Positions 1 to 8,327 of a stretch of DNA of 64,000 nucleotides are shown here, in pieces; position 1 is the stretch's first letter, and every line of letters starts with the position of its first letter. A program made the translations under genes and the position numbers. Source of the DNA: Thalassobacillus pellis (GTDB lineage Bacteria; Bacillota; Bacilli; Bacillales; Halobacillaceae); NCBI RefSeq assembly GCF_016908295.1, contig NZ_JAFBDO010000001.1, positions 310,001 to 374,000 on the forward strand, written 5' to 3'. A model generated the notes under the pieces. It did not search any database. It was not told where the DNA came from and saw only the letters and a list, made by a program, of their open reading frames with translations.

Positions 1-67
1 CGGCCTGTTTGTTTACTGGCTTCTGGTATGGGTTGAAGTTCGACTGATTCGTCCCATTGATTTTCAT
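1..67 (-). CDS. flgM: Anti-sigma factor FlgM (N-terminal fragment)
   Basis: The first 22 codons on the minus strand read MKINGTNQSNFNPYQKPVNK and then QA, which matches the conserved start of Bacillus FlgM (MKI...NPY). FlgM holds the flagellar sigma factor SigD inactive until the hook-basal body is finished. The ATG at 65-67 is preceded by GAGGTG at 75-80. The rest of the gene lies outside the window. It follows yvyF by about 70 bases, the same order as in B. subtilis. Confidence is high despite the short length because both sequence and gene order agree. Confidence 0.85.
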   Translation of the reverse strand, partial: MKINGTNQSNFNPYQKPVNKQA

Positions 68-139
68 TCCGGTTCACCTCTTTCCTTCATGATCCGATGT
101 ATCTGTCTGCCATATATATCGACAGCTTCATCCGATAGT

Positions 140-568
140 TTAATGGTGCTTTCTACCCTTTTGAATACTATAATAGGCATGTTTCTGTAGAGACTTTTCT
201 CTACTTTCCTTATCGAGACTGGCAATCTCATCAGCATATTTGAGTTCTTTACGAAACGTACCGATACAGGATTCACATAGTTTTCCATCCTGAATGGGAT
301 TTCCACATGACTCACACGCGTAACTTAGATTCGGAAACTGAGATTTTCTGAGCCGCTTCTGTTTGACAAACTTCATGATCAGCCCTTTATCCACACCAGT
401 AGCTTTCTCAACTTCATCCATGGTGGCCTGACGATTTTCCCTTTTACGTATGAAGTTATATACCGTGTTGAAAGCAGCTTCTTCTTCTTTATAACATGCA
501 GTGCAGACAGTCTGCGTAGCCTTGACAAATAGTTGTCCACATCGAGGACAATTTGCTAGTTCTCCCAC
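140..568 (-). CDS. yvyF: YvyF/TIGR03826-type flagellar operon protein
   Basis: This 142-residue protein begins with a GTG codon (566-568) seven bases after GGGGAGG. It has two zinc-ribbon-like Cys pairs: CPRC and CTAC near the N-terminus and CESC twice around residues 85-102. A helical segment between them (ATMDEVEKATGVDKGLI) resembles a helix-turn-helix. This arrangement fits YvyF, a conserved protein encoded just before flgM in flagellar operons and suggested to influence FlgM. It lies between comFC and flgM, and a SigD-type promoter sits 35 bases upstream of its start, so it is probably co-transcribed with flgM. Biochemical function is not established. Confidence 0.85.
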   Translation of the reverse strand: MGELANCPRCGQLFVKATQTVCTACYKEEEAAFNTVYNFIRKRENRQATMDEVEKATGVDKGLIMKFVKQKRLRKSQFPNLSYACESCGNPIQDGKLCESCIGTFRKELKYADEIASLDKESREKSLQKHAYYSIQKGRKHH

Positions 569-597
569 AATTATTCCTCCCCGTGATCCTTCATAGC

Positions 598-636
598 CAT
601 TATATCGGCATCTTAAATAAAATAAAAAGAGATTCC
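598..636 (-). promoter_or_regulatory. Candidate SigD promoter for yvyF-flgM
   Basis: Read on the minus strand, 609-602 is GCCGATAT, an exact match to the SigD -10 consensus. The region about 15 bases upstream is T/A-rich but does not match TAAA well. In B. subtilis flgM is transcribed both from the comF promoter and from a SigD promoter, so the position is as expected. Confidence 0.6.
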
Positions 637-638
637 AG

Positions 639-1310
639 TCAACTTCTGATCAATGTCAATGCATACACTTCCTTGACCCCTGCCTCTTTCAGCAGGCTGG
701 CTGCATGCCTGATTGTTGTTCCCGTTGTATAGATGTCGTCCACAAGAATGACCGGACTTATTACTGATCGTGTAAGCCGAAACGGGTTTTGGGCAGTAAC
801 CCGTTCAGTCCTGCTTTTTTTCGATTGTTTTTCACTATGAATTCTTGTTAAGGCATGTACCATTGGGATATCCAGAAAACCAGCCAAAGATTCCGCCTGG
901 TTAAACCCCCTTTCCAGCATCCTTTCTTTGCTTAGCGGGATGGGAATGGCAACCGCTTCCAAATTTTTATAATGCTGATTAAAAACTCTTGCCAGCTCAT
1001 ATTGGAATACTTTTCCTAAAAGGTAATCACCACGATACTTCCACCGGTTGATGATATCCTTGATAGCCTGGTTATAGCTAAAGATAGAAATATTTTTATT
1101 CAGGATATCGCTATTCCCACCCCAACTCTGGCAATCTAAACACAGATCCGGTTTATCCATTGGCCGGCAGCACTTGGGGCATACTGGTTCTGTCAGGAAT
1201 ATCAGCTTATTCCGGCAATCATCGCAAACAGGATTCCGTTTATCAGGCAGGAATAGGTTTGACCAGAAAGTTTGCTGCATAAAAACTTCATGGCAATTAA
1301 TGCAATGCAT
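639..1310 (-). CDS. comFC: Competence protein ComFC (amidophosphoribosyltransferase-like)
   Basis: A 223-residue ComF-family protein needed for DNA uptake in competence. The N-terminal third has four Cys pairs (CINC, CDDC, CPKC, CLDC) that would bind zinc. The C-terminal part is a phosphoribosyltransferase fold with the PRPP-binding motif VILVDDIYTTGTT at residues 187-199. Its start overlaps the end of comFA by 14 bases, so the two are translationally coupled. The comFB gene that lies between them in B. subtilis is absent here. It likely interacts with the ComFA helicase on the cytoplasmic side of the uptake machine. Confidence 0.93.
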   Translation of the reverse strand: MHCINCHEVFMQQTFWSNLFLPDKRNPVCDDCRNKLIFLTEPVCPKCCRPMDKPDLCLDCQSWGGNSDILNKNISIFSYNQAIKDIINRWKYRGDYLLGKVFQYELARVFNQHYKNLEAVAIPIPLSKERMLERGFNQAESLAGFLDIPMVHALTRIHSEKQSKKSRTERVTAQNPFRLTRSVISPVILVDDIYTTGTTIRHAASLLKEAGVKEVYALTLIRS

Positions 1311-2745
1311 CCACGATCTTCCTTCCCCGCTTGTTCATCCGCTTTATCATTTCCACTGCTCCCTCCATAGCATCGGTTTTTCCCTGATGGAAGAAAACGA
1401 CCTCACCATGTGGGTCGGTTGGACTTCTGCCTGCCCGCCCGGCGATTTGTACGAGAGCAGCCTGATCGAATACGGTATGACCGCTGTCCAGAATGATCAC
1501 ATCGACAGAAGGAAATGTGACTCCTCTTTCCAGGATAGTGGTAGTCACTAAAACCTCGTATACTTTATTTCTGAAAAGCTCAATTTTTTCTTTGCGATCT
1601 GGATCAGAAGCATGGACGGCAGTGATGGAGCTAAAGGTAGCATGAAGAAGTCTTTCAACAAGAGCAGCGTCAGAAATGGTCGGTACAAATATGAGTAGCT
1701 GACGTGTTACTACACCTCGTTTATCGAGCCACGCCTTCACTTTTTCAGGTAACCGCTCCTGTTTCAGAGAAGAACGTAAGTTGAAGCAGCCAACAAAAGA
1801 GGGCACAGGAAGGGGATGGCCGTGGAAACGTCGGGGCACAAATACAGTTGGAAGCTTCTTACTGTCTATCTCTTTTAATTGCTTAGGACGAGGAGTGGCT
1901 GTCAAATAGATGATTCCAGCAGTCTCTTTAGCCGCCCTCCTCGTTGCAAACGGAAGCGAAACATCGGCATGATAGGGAAATGCATCCACCTCATCAATGA
2001 CCATTACATCAAAAGCCCGGGCAAATCGAAGCAGTTGATGTGTGGTGGCCAAAATAAATTGGGCATCTGCCTGCTTTACAGGACTGTCTCCGAACAAGGC
2101 CTGAATTTTCACGTTCGGAAAAGCAGACTCAAAACGAGGAAGTAACTCCCTTACTACGTCAGTACGGGGCGTGGCAAGGCAGACGCGCTTCCCTTGGGCA
2201 AAAGCCGTCGCCAACCCGGGAAATATCATTTCCGTTTTTCCAGCTCCACACACTGCCCAAACAAGTAAGCGGGCGCTTCCTTTTGCCATTACTTCATTAA
2301 TTTTTTCTGCTGCGTCAGCCTGAAACGAGGTCAATCTCCCTTTCCAGACACAAGCTTCCTTGACCTTCTCCCATTGGACAGAAGGAACGAATAAATATAG
2401 CGGAGTACATTCTGAAACTCTCCCCATAACGATACATTTTCTGCAATACAAGCACTTCTTCCCTTGATCACCACAAGGCATATATGCAAATAAATACTTT
2501 TTTTGATTGCCGCAGCGTCTGCAGCGATAACCCCACCAATGCTTTTCTATTGCTGGGACTTTCGTGAAATGTGCATTGATAAAAGATAAGCTTTCTTCCG
2601 GAAGTTCATATGGAAGAAAAAGTTTCCCGGAAAGGAGATGACTGAGAGGCTTTTCCACGTGTGTAACCTGAGGGATAGTTTGTTGAGGAATCCATGATAA
2701 ATCAGGGCTGAAATAATCATGGATAGAGGATATGAACTTATTCAA
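1297..2745 (-). CDS. comFA: Competence DNA translocase/helicase ComFA
   Basis: A 482-residue superfamily 2 DEAD-type ATPase that helps pull single-stranded DNA into the cytoplasm. The zinc-binding cluster is C75/C78 and C98/C101/C104; Walker A is CGAGKT at residues 166-171; the Walker B box is DEVD at 251-254; motif VI (QIAGRAGR) is near the C-terminus. Length is typical. The start is a TTG codon at 2743-2745, ten bases after GGAGAG, with no ATG nearby. It lies downstream of degV with a stem-loop between, so it is probably transcribed from its own promoter, ComK-driven in B. subtilis. Confidence 0.93.
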   Translation of the reverse strand: MNKFISSIHDYFSPDLSWIPQQTIPQVTHVEKPLSHLLSGKLFLPYELPEESLSFINAHFTKVPAIEKHWWGYRCRRCGNQKKYLFAYMPCGDQGKKCLYCRKCIVMGRVSECTPLYLFVPSVQWEKVKEACVWKGRLTSFQADAAEKINEVMAKGSARLLVWAVCGAGKTEMIFPGLATAFAQGKRVCLATPRTDVVRELLPRFESAFPNVKIQALFGDSPVKQADAQFILATTHQLLRFARAFDVMVIDEVDAFPYHADVSLPFATRRAAKETAGIIYLTATPRPKQLKEIDSKKLPTVFVPRRFHGHPLPVPSFVGCFNLRSSLKQERLPEKVKAWLDKRGVVTRQLLIFVPTISDAALVERLLHATFSSITAVHASDPDRKEKIELFRNKVYEVLVTTTILERGVTFPSVDVIILDSGHTVFDQAALVQIAGRAGRSPTDPHGEVVFFHQGKTDAMEGAVEMIKRMNKRGRKIVDALH

Positions 2746-2768
2746 TTTTTAAAATCTCTCCATTCAGG

Positions 2769-2794
2769 AAAAGGAGGTGTGTTTACCTCCTTTT
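2769..2794. terminator. Stem-loop between degV and comFA
   Basis: Perfect 10-bp stem AAAAGGAGGT (2769-2778) with ACCTCCTTTT (2785-2794) around a six-base loop. On the minus strand it follows the degV stop directly and ends in a short U run, so it could terminate degV transcription ahead of comFA. Confidence 0.6.
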
Positions 2795-2796
2795 CT

Positions 2797-3639
2797 CTAT
2801 TTTTTATACCAACCAAGTCCAATTGCACCTTCACCGACATGTGTACCTATTACAGGACCGAAATAGCTGATGACCACTTCTGTATTCGGATAACGACTCT
2901 CCAACTCTTTTTTTATTCCTTCAGCGTCTTCATGACAATTTCCGTGAATAACTGTCGCTTTGACAACATCCGTCTCGTCCACATCCTCTTCAAACAATAA
3001 GAGCAGCCTTTTCAATGCTTTTTTGCGAGTACGGATTTTTTCGAATGGAACTATTTTTTTGTCAACGAAATGAAGAACAGGTTTAACCTGAAGAAGACTG
3101 CCGACGATTTTTTGCGCGCCGCTAAGCCGCCCTCCTTTATACAGGTTCGTTAAATCATCCACCATAAAATAGGCATTGATCGACTTTTTCATCTCTTCAA
3201 GCCTGGCAAGAATCTGCTGTGGAGTCGCTCCATTGTTAGCCATTTCAGCCGCTTCCAACACATAAAAACCCTGGACAAAACAACTAGACTCCGAATCAAA
3301 AACGTGGACTTCCACATCATCGACCATATTACCGGCAGTGATGGTACCCTGATAAGTACCACTGATTCCACTCGACAAATGAATAGCAACCACAGCATCA
3401 AAATCCCGGGCTAGCTCTTCTATTTTTTCCGTTACAAGTCCAGTTGATGGCTGGGATGTCTTCGGAAGTTCATCCTGTGTATGGAGCATATCGTAGAAAT
3501 CTTCCGCCTGAATGTCTATCTCTTCCCGGTATGCTTCATTTTGAAATATGACGTTGAGCGGCACCATATGAATGTTGTTCTGTTCTCTCATATAAGAAGG
3601 TATGTAGGCTGTACTGTCAGTTAACACTGCCGTCTTCAT
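2797..3639 (-). CDS. degV: DegV family fatty-acid-binding protein
   Basis: A 280-residue DegV-fold protein, the usual length. It shows the family start LTDSTAYIP, the central IHLSSGISGTYQGT segment and the C-terminal GPVIGTHVGEGA segment that line the lipid-binding site. DegV proteins (FakB type) present fatty acids to a kinase. Position between degU/degS and comFA matches B. subtilis yviA, although here a serine hydrolase gene separates it from degU. The ATG has GGAG 10 bases upstream. Confidence in the family is high; the bound lipid cannot be read from sequence. Confidence 0.9.
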   Translation of the reverse strand: MKTAVLTDSTAYIPSYMREQNNIHMVPLNVIFQNEAYREEIDIQAEDFYDMLHTQDELPKTSQPSTGLVTEKIEELARDFDAVVAIHLSSGISGTYQGTITAGNMVDDVEVHVFDSESSCFVQGFYVLEAAEMANNGATPQQILARLEEMKKSINAYFMVDDLTNLYKGGRLSGAQKIVGSLLQVKPVLHFVDKKIVPFEKIRTRKKALKRLLLLFEEDVDETDVVKATVIHGNCHEDAEGIKKELESRYPNTEVVISYFGPVIGTHVGEGAIGLGWYKK

Positions 3640-3931
3640 TTTTACCCAGCTCCTTGTATTTATCTTGTATGAGACTGTTACCTCTCATTTTACAACAACC
3701 TATCCCATAATTCACCAATGTTTTTTTACATACTAGTAGGAGAACAAAGGGGGCATGCTTCCGGTTAGACAAGGAAATTGAATACCGGGCAGGCGGCCGA
3801 GAACACCGAAAAATACGCCTTGGGGCTTAGAAAATAATTAGCCTCCTGCAGGTTATCCGAAGAAACAATTTTTTGTAGACTTAGTTTGTACGTCAAACCT
3901 TTAAAAATAATTTCAAATGGAGGACTATGAT
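3640..3931. other. Intergenic region degV / serine hydrolase
   Basis: About 290 bases between divergent genes. A GC-richer patch at roughly 3765-3860 contains short inverted repeats (for example GGCT/AGCC near 3833-3845 and CCTGCAGG near 3845-3852), but I recognise no known RNA family. It presumably holds both promoters. Confidence 0.4.
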
Positions 3932-5383
3932 GTGAAAATACCGTTACATATGAAGAAATTATGTTTTATGCTTCTGTGCATGATGTTTGTCATACCGATG
4001 TTTTGCCTACCTTTTTCGGTACAAGCTGCTCATCCATTTACAACCGAAGATGTGGACAAATTTGTCACGAATTATCTAGAACGTAATGGATTACCTGGTG
4101 CAGCCATTGTAATCGTAAAAGATGGCAAATTAGTCTATGAAAATGGATATGGTCACGATTCAAAAGGCGAACCCCTAACAGAAAAGTCATCAATGAGAAT
4201 TGCTTCCGTATCCAAATCATTTACAGCCTTTGCTGTTTTACAACTCGTTGATGAAGGAAAAATCCAATTGGATTACCCAGTAGTAGAATATATACCTGAA
4301 GTTAATCTTGATGATGCTAGATGGAAAGAAGTAACGGTACGTCAACTATTGAATCATACATCCGGGATGCCTGATCCAATCATTGTAGAGCCAGCGAATA
4401 CGTTAAAAGAAGGTGTGGCACGTATGAGTGATTGGAAATTACAATCCCCTCCTGGGGAGAAATATGTCTATAGTAATGCCAACTATTGGACGTTAGCTTA
4501 TCTTGTAGAAAAAATTAGCGGGATGGAGTTTGGTGACTATCTTCATCAGGAGGTTTTTTCACCGCTTGGTATGAATGATTCACTCGCTACTGTAAACTCT
4601 GGAGACCCTGTTCAGGGACTACCTAAAGGATATGTAACCGCCTATGGAACAGCCATACCTTGGACAGAGATGGAGCAAATGAATATGGGGGCTGGAAGCG
4701 TTGTAACCACAGCATCTGATATGGGGAAATGGCTCGCTATGCACACAAACACAGGAAAAAACAAAGCAGGAGAGCAATTATTATCAAACGAATTGTTGAA
4801 AGCGTCTTATTCCCCACAACCGGGAAGTGCTAAATATGGACTTGGTTGGTCGTTAAGCTCTCCGAATGTCAAACCAGCAAGGATTTCCCATAGCGGTGCC
4901 GTATCTACGTATCAAGCGCAGCAGGACATCGTTCCAAGTAGTGGGTATGCAGTTGCCGTTTTACTCAATAGCTTTACCCCCACCCTGGAGCATGCTTATG
5001 AGATTAGTTCAGGGATTATCCAACTGACGGAGGGAGAAGAACCCGAAATCAAAGCGTCCGTCCCTACCATCATTGACTTATCACTAGGTGCCCTCACATT
5101 GATTTATGTGGTTTTAGGGATCAGAGGAATTGTGCGAAGTAAGAAATGGTCCAATAAACGGAAACATCATCCGGCTTGGAGATTTTATCTACGGTTACTT
5201 CCTCAACTGCTGCCTGTGATAGGGATCGGATGGTTGTTTTTTATTGTTCCAACGTTACAAAATAACAGTTCAACAACGTTAGATGCATTCGGTCTTTTTC
5301 CAGCTGCGATGATCTTATTGGCAATTGTTTTTATTATTGGATTACTCCTTACAATTTGGAGGATACATTATCGAATAAGATGA
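3932..5383 (+). CDS. Membrane-anchored serine hydrolase of the beta-lactamase/PBP4* family
   Basis: This protein has an N-terminal signal/anchor (LCFMLLCMMFVIPMFCLPF), a serine beta-lactamase-like domain and a C-terminal part with about three membrane spans (residues 385-480). The catalytic SxxK motif is SVSK (residues 92-95), the YxN motif is YSN near residue 180 and the third motif is HSG near 320. Such proteins act as D-amino-acid peptidases or esterases at the cell surface. The GTG at 3932 lies eight bases after GGAGG; an ATG at 3917 overlaps that GGAGG and is unlikely. It interrupts the usual degV-degU linkage and is on the opposite strand, so it looks like a later insertion. Confidence 0.85.
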   Translation: MKIPLHMKKLCFMLLCMMFVIPMFCLPFSVQAAHPFTTEDVDKFVTNYLERNGLPGAAIVIVKDGKLVYENGYGHDSKGEPLTEKSSMRIASVSKSFTAFAVLQLVDEGKIQLDYPVVEYIPEVNLDDARWKEVTVRQLLNHTSGMPDPIIVEPANTLKEGVARMSDWKLQSPPGEKYVYSNANYWTLAYLVEKISGMEFGDYLHQEVFSPLGMNDSLATVNSGDPVQGLPKGYVTAYGTAIPWTEMEQMNMGAGSVVTTASDMGKWLAMHTNTGKNKAGEQLLSNELLKASYSPQPGSAKYGLGWSLSSPNVKPARISHSGAVSTYQAQQDIVPSSGYAVAVLLNSFTPTLEHAYEISSGIIQLTEGEEPEIKASVPTIIDLSLGALTLIYVVLGIRGIVRSKKWSNKRKHHPAWRFYLRLLPQLLPVIGIGWLFFIVPTLQNNSSTTLDAFGLFPAAMILLAIVFIIGLLLTIWRIHYRIR

Positions 5384-5427
5384 AATAAGGGTATCCTCCT
5401 TAGATGAAAGATAGGCATGAGTCAAAA

Positions 5428-5463
5428 ACTAAGACTGTCGAAAACTATTTCGACAGTCTTAGT
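5428..5463 (-). terminator. Rho-independent terminator of degS-degU
   Basis: A perfect 16-bp stem (5428-5443 with 5448-5463) and ACTA loop. On the minus strand it is followed by GTTTTTG, giving a terminator for degU. It may also stop the convergent serine hydrolase transcript. Confidence 0.88.
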
Positions 5464-5491
5464 AACACCCGATGCTCTATGAATATTTTTA

Positions 5492-6175
5492 TTACAATAC
5501 TTCAACCCAACCGTTTTTGATTGCGGTCACTACTGCTTGTGTCCGATCATTTACATTCATTTTCTGTAAGATGTTACTGACATGGTTCTTAACAGTTTTC
5601 TCACTGATATACAGAGATTCCGCTACTCCCCGGTTGCTTTTGCCATCAGCCAGAAGCTGAAGCACTTCGCATTCCCGTCTTGTTAGTAAGTGAAGGGGTT
5701 TACGGTATTCAATCGCTCTTAAAGACTGACTATTATCAGTTGTCTCAGACAATCGGCGATATTCAGCGACCAGATTATGGGTAACTTTAGGGTGCAAGTA
5801 GGAGCCGCCATCACTGACGACCTTAATTGCTTCGATCAATGCATCTGAGTCCATTTCTTTCAACAGATACCCCTGTGCACCAGTCTTTAGTGCATGGGTG
5901 ACATAATTCTCATCATCATGGATGGAAAGTATAATAACTTTCAGGTCTGGATAGCGTTTGATAAGTTCTGCAGTCGCTTCTACACCGTTCATGTTCGGCA
6001 TGTTGATATCCATTAAAACAACATCGGGATCATTCTGTTCAATAAGATGCACAGCAGTATCCCCATCGTCCCCTTCTGCCACTACTTCAAAGCTTGCTTC
6101 AAAATCCAATATACGTTTTACGCCTTCACGGAATAGTTTATGGTCATCAATCAGTACTATTTTGGTTGTCATCAT
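5492..6175 (-). CDS. degU: Response regulator DegU
   Basis: A 227-residue NarL/FixJ-type response regulator. The receiver domain has D56 in [11 protein letters not shown] as phosphate acceptor, and the C-terminal LuxR-type helix-turn-helix spans about residues 160-220 ([25 protein letters not shown]). DegU controls exoenzymes, competence, motility and biofilm in Bacillus. It lies downstream of degS with a 169-base gap, so degU may have an extra promoter. The ATG follows GGAGG by five bases; a second ATG directly after it is also possible. The proximity to the Sin region and two secreted proteases fits its role. Confidence 0.95.
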   Translation of the reverse strand: MMTTKIVLIDDHKLFREGVKRILDFEASFEVVAEGDDGDTAVHLIEQNDPDVVLMDINMPNMNGVEATAELIKRYPDLKVIILSIHDDENYVTHALKTGAQGYLLKEMDSDALIEAIKVVSDGGSYLHPKVTHNLVAEYRRLSETTDNSQSLRAIEYRKPLHLLTRRECEVLQLLADGKSNRGVAESLYISEKTVKNHVSNILQKMNVNDRTQAVVTAIKNGWVEVL

Positions 6176-6344
6176 CTTTTCCTCCCCTATCCCTTATTGC
6201 AGGTTTTATTACATGTGTATTTTCCCTGACTTTTTTCCTAAAAAGCTTCAATTTGAAATGTCCTTAAAAAAAGATAAGCCTATTTACCTGTTCGTCATAT
6301 TCATTATAAAGGATTCGTCCGGATTTAGGTAGGGTTACCTAAAA

Positions 6345-7490
6345 TTACCTATTTAAAGGAATTTGAATGATTAGCACAGTTCCCTTTCCTATCTTGGAAT
6401 CAATCGTAAGCTCTCCTTCGAGCATGTCGATCCGCTCTCGCATCCCCACCAGCCCGAACGACTTGTCTTTTTTGACAGTGGTATCGAATCCTTTGCCATT
6501 GTCTTTGATCACCAATATAGCCGCTGAAGGCTTCAATTCGACTTTCACTTGGACTTCCTCTGCTTCTGCATGTTTTACCGCATTTTGAACCGCTTCCTGG
6601 ACAAGGCGGAACAATGCCACTTCGTATTTACTGTCAAGCCTTCTTTCTCGTCCGATTGTTGTGAATTTAACTTCCAGACCTTTGTTGTATTCTTTGACGG
6701 TGTTTAAGTACTTTTTCAAGGTTGGAATAATTCCTAAATCATCCAAAGCCATAGGACGGAGATCATAGATGATTCGACGCACTTCATATAGCGCTGATTT
6801 CACCATCTGCTTGACGCTTTTAATTTCCTCCAGCGCTTCTTCAACGCCCCGTTCCCGGAAGGTTCGGTCGACAAGGTCAGAACGGATCATCACATTTGCC
6901 AGCATCTGGGCAGGACCATCGTGGATCTCACGGGAAAGTTTTCTTCTTTCCTCTTCCTGTGCTTCAATGATCTGCAATCCGAATTCCTGCTTTACCTTAG
7001 CGTCCTCCAATGCTTCCGTGACCTGACGGAAATCCTCATCTAAGTAGTTCAGCACAACAGAGATTTTCCCTACTAGTCCCTCTGCCCGCTGAACAGTCGA
7101 ATCCAGGTTCCTCAACCTTAGTTCCAAGTCGTCACGTCTTTCCCGCAACTGCTTTTCTTTTTCTCTTTTGACGGATAGTTCCATTTGCAGATTGTGGGTC
7201 TGCTCATAGACCTCGCGTATTTGTGTTTCTGAATATTGATCGAAATGCTTGCTTACTTCAGAAAGACGCATCCGGGATAAACGCACCTTTTGTTCCAGCT
7301 TATCCCCTTCATCGATGAGCGAAATGACCTGTCTCTTAGTCTCCTGCAGCTCATTATGAAGCTTTTCAAATTCCATACGGGACTCTTCCCCTATGTGAAA
7401 AATTTCATCCTTGCTGTTGGCGACATTTTCAATCATTTCTTCGATGACATGATCAAGTGCTTTTTCCTCAATTCTCATATCATTCATCAT
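6345..7490 (-). CDS. degS: Sensor histidine kinase DegS
   Basis: A 381-residue cytoplasmic histidine kinase. Residues 30-180 are predicted coiled coil (DegS sensor domain), the HisKA_3 phosphorylation site is H190 in SREIHDGPAQ, and the C-terminal HATPase domain carries DNGKGFD and GLVGMRERI. No membrane segment is seen, as expected. DegS phosphorylates DegU. The start has GGAGGAGACGG immediately upstream. It is the first gene of the degSU unit and diverges from yvyE, as in B. subtilis. Confidence 0.95.
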   Translation of the reverse strand: MMNDMRIEEKALDHVIEEMIENVANSKDEIFHIGEESRMEFEKLHNELQETKRQVISLIDEGDKLEQKVRLSRMRLSEVSKHFDQYSETQIREVYEQTHNLQMELSVKREKEKQLRERRDDLELRLRNLDSTVQRAEGLVGKISVVLNYLDEDFRQVTEALEDAKVKQEFGLQIIEAQEEERRKLSREIHDGPAQMLANVMIRSDLVDRTFRERGVEEALEEIKSVKQMVKSALYEVRRIIYDLRPMALDDLGIIPTLKKYLNTVKEYNKGLEVKFTTIGRERRLDSKYEVALFRLVQEAVQNAVKHAEAEEVQVKVELKPSAAILVIKDNGKGFDTTVKKDKSFGLVGMRERIDMLEGELTIDSKIGKGTVLIIQIPLNR

Positions 7491-7640
7491 CCGTCTCCTC
7501 CATCAATATTCACATAATCATTCGATGTACCTAAGCATTTTTATGAGGGTGATTATATTTTTACCAAAAATTCTCTTATGATGATTTGCCGGGATGTCTT
7601 TTGCCTTTTATAATTAATAACTTAGGGAGGCTGAAATGTC

Positions 7641-8279
7641 ATGTTAAAAAGCTATTATACAGTAAAATTAGAGGGATCCGAAGAAATCAACATACAAAAG
7701 TCACGATTTATCGGCTACGTAAGAAGATGTGAAACAGAGCAGGAAGCTCAAGATTTCATCCAGGAAATCAAAGGGAAACACCGCGATGCCAATCATAATT
7801 GTTCGGCCTATATGATTGGCGAGCATGACTTGATACAAAAAGCAAGTGACGACGGGGAGCCTAGCGGTACTGCCGGTGTCCCAATGCTTGAAGTATTAAA
7901 GAGAAAAGGCTTGAAGGATACAGCTATCGTAGTTACAAGATATTTCGGCGGCACTAAACTCGGGGCTGGCGGGTTAATCCGAGCATATTCCGGTGCGGCA
8001 TCTGCGGCTATTGAAGCAACTGGAATCGTGAAGAGACAGTTAATGCAGGAAATAGTTATCAAAGTGGATTATAAACTACTCGGAAAATTGGAAAATGCTG
8101 TACGAAATTCGGTATATCATCTTCAAAAGGTTAACTATCTTGAAAATGTGGAATTAGTAGTATATGTAGAGTCTGGGCAGGAAGACACATTCAAAATTTG
8201 GATTATTGATCTGACAGGTGACCAGGCAGAAATAGCCATTGGAAAAACAAGCTATTTAGAAACAAGTATGTCACCGTAA
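7641..8279 (+). CDS. yvyE: YigZ/IMPACT family protein YvyE
   Basis: A 212-residue protein of the UPF0029/IMPACT family. The N-terminal domain shows the conserved CSAYMIG, DDGEPSGTAGVPML and VTRYFGGTKLGAGGLIRAYS motifs, and the C-terminal domain is a ferredoxin-like fold. The molecular role in bacteria is not well established; links to translation and wall metabolism have been proposed. The order degS-yvyE-LCP-tagO is conserved in Bacillus. The ATG is ten bases after GGGAGG. Confidence 0.92.
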   Translation: MLKSYYTVKLEGSEEINIQKSRFIGYVRRCETEQEAQDFIQEIKGKHRDANHNCSAYMIGEHDLIQKASDDGEPSGTAGVPMLEVLKRKGLKDTAIVVTRYFGGTKLGAGGLIRAYSGAASAAIEATGIVKRQLMQEIVIKVDYKLLGKLENAVRNSVYHLQKVNYLENVELVVYVESGQEDTFKIWIIDLTGDQAEIAIGKTSYLETSMSP

Positions 8280-8327
8280 AAAGGTCTCACAAAGCTCACT
8301 TCCTATTGGAAAAAGGAGAACATTACT

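Noticed and set aside
64-315. Open frame of 83 codons overlapping yvyF and the flgM start on the same strand
   Set aside because: It overlaps the well-supported yvyF gene in another frame, has no ribosome site and no recognisable motif.
3765-3860. Possible structured RNA in the degV/serine hydrolase gap
   Set aside because: Only short inverted repeats; none of the conserved cores of known riboswitches were seen.
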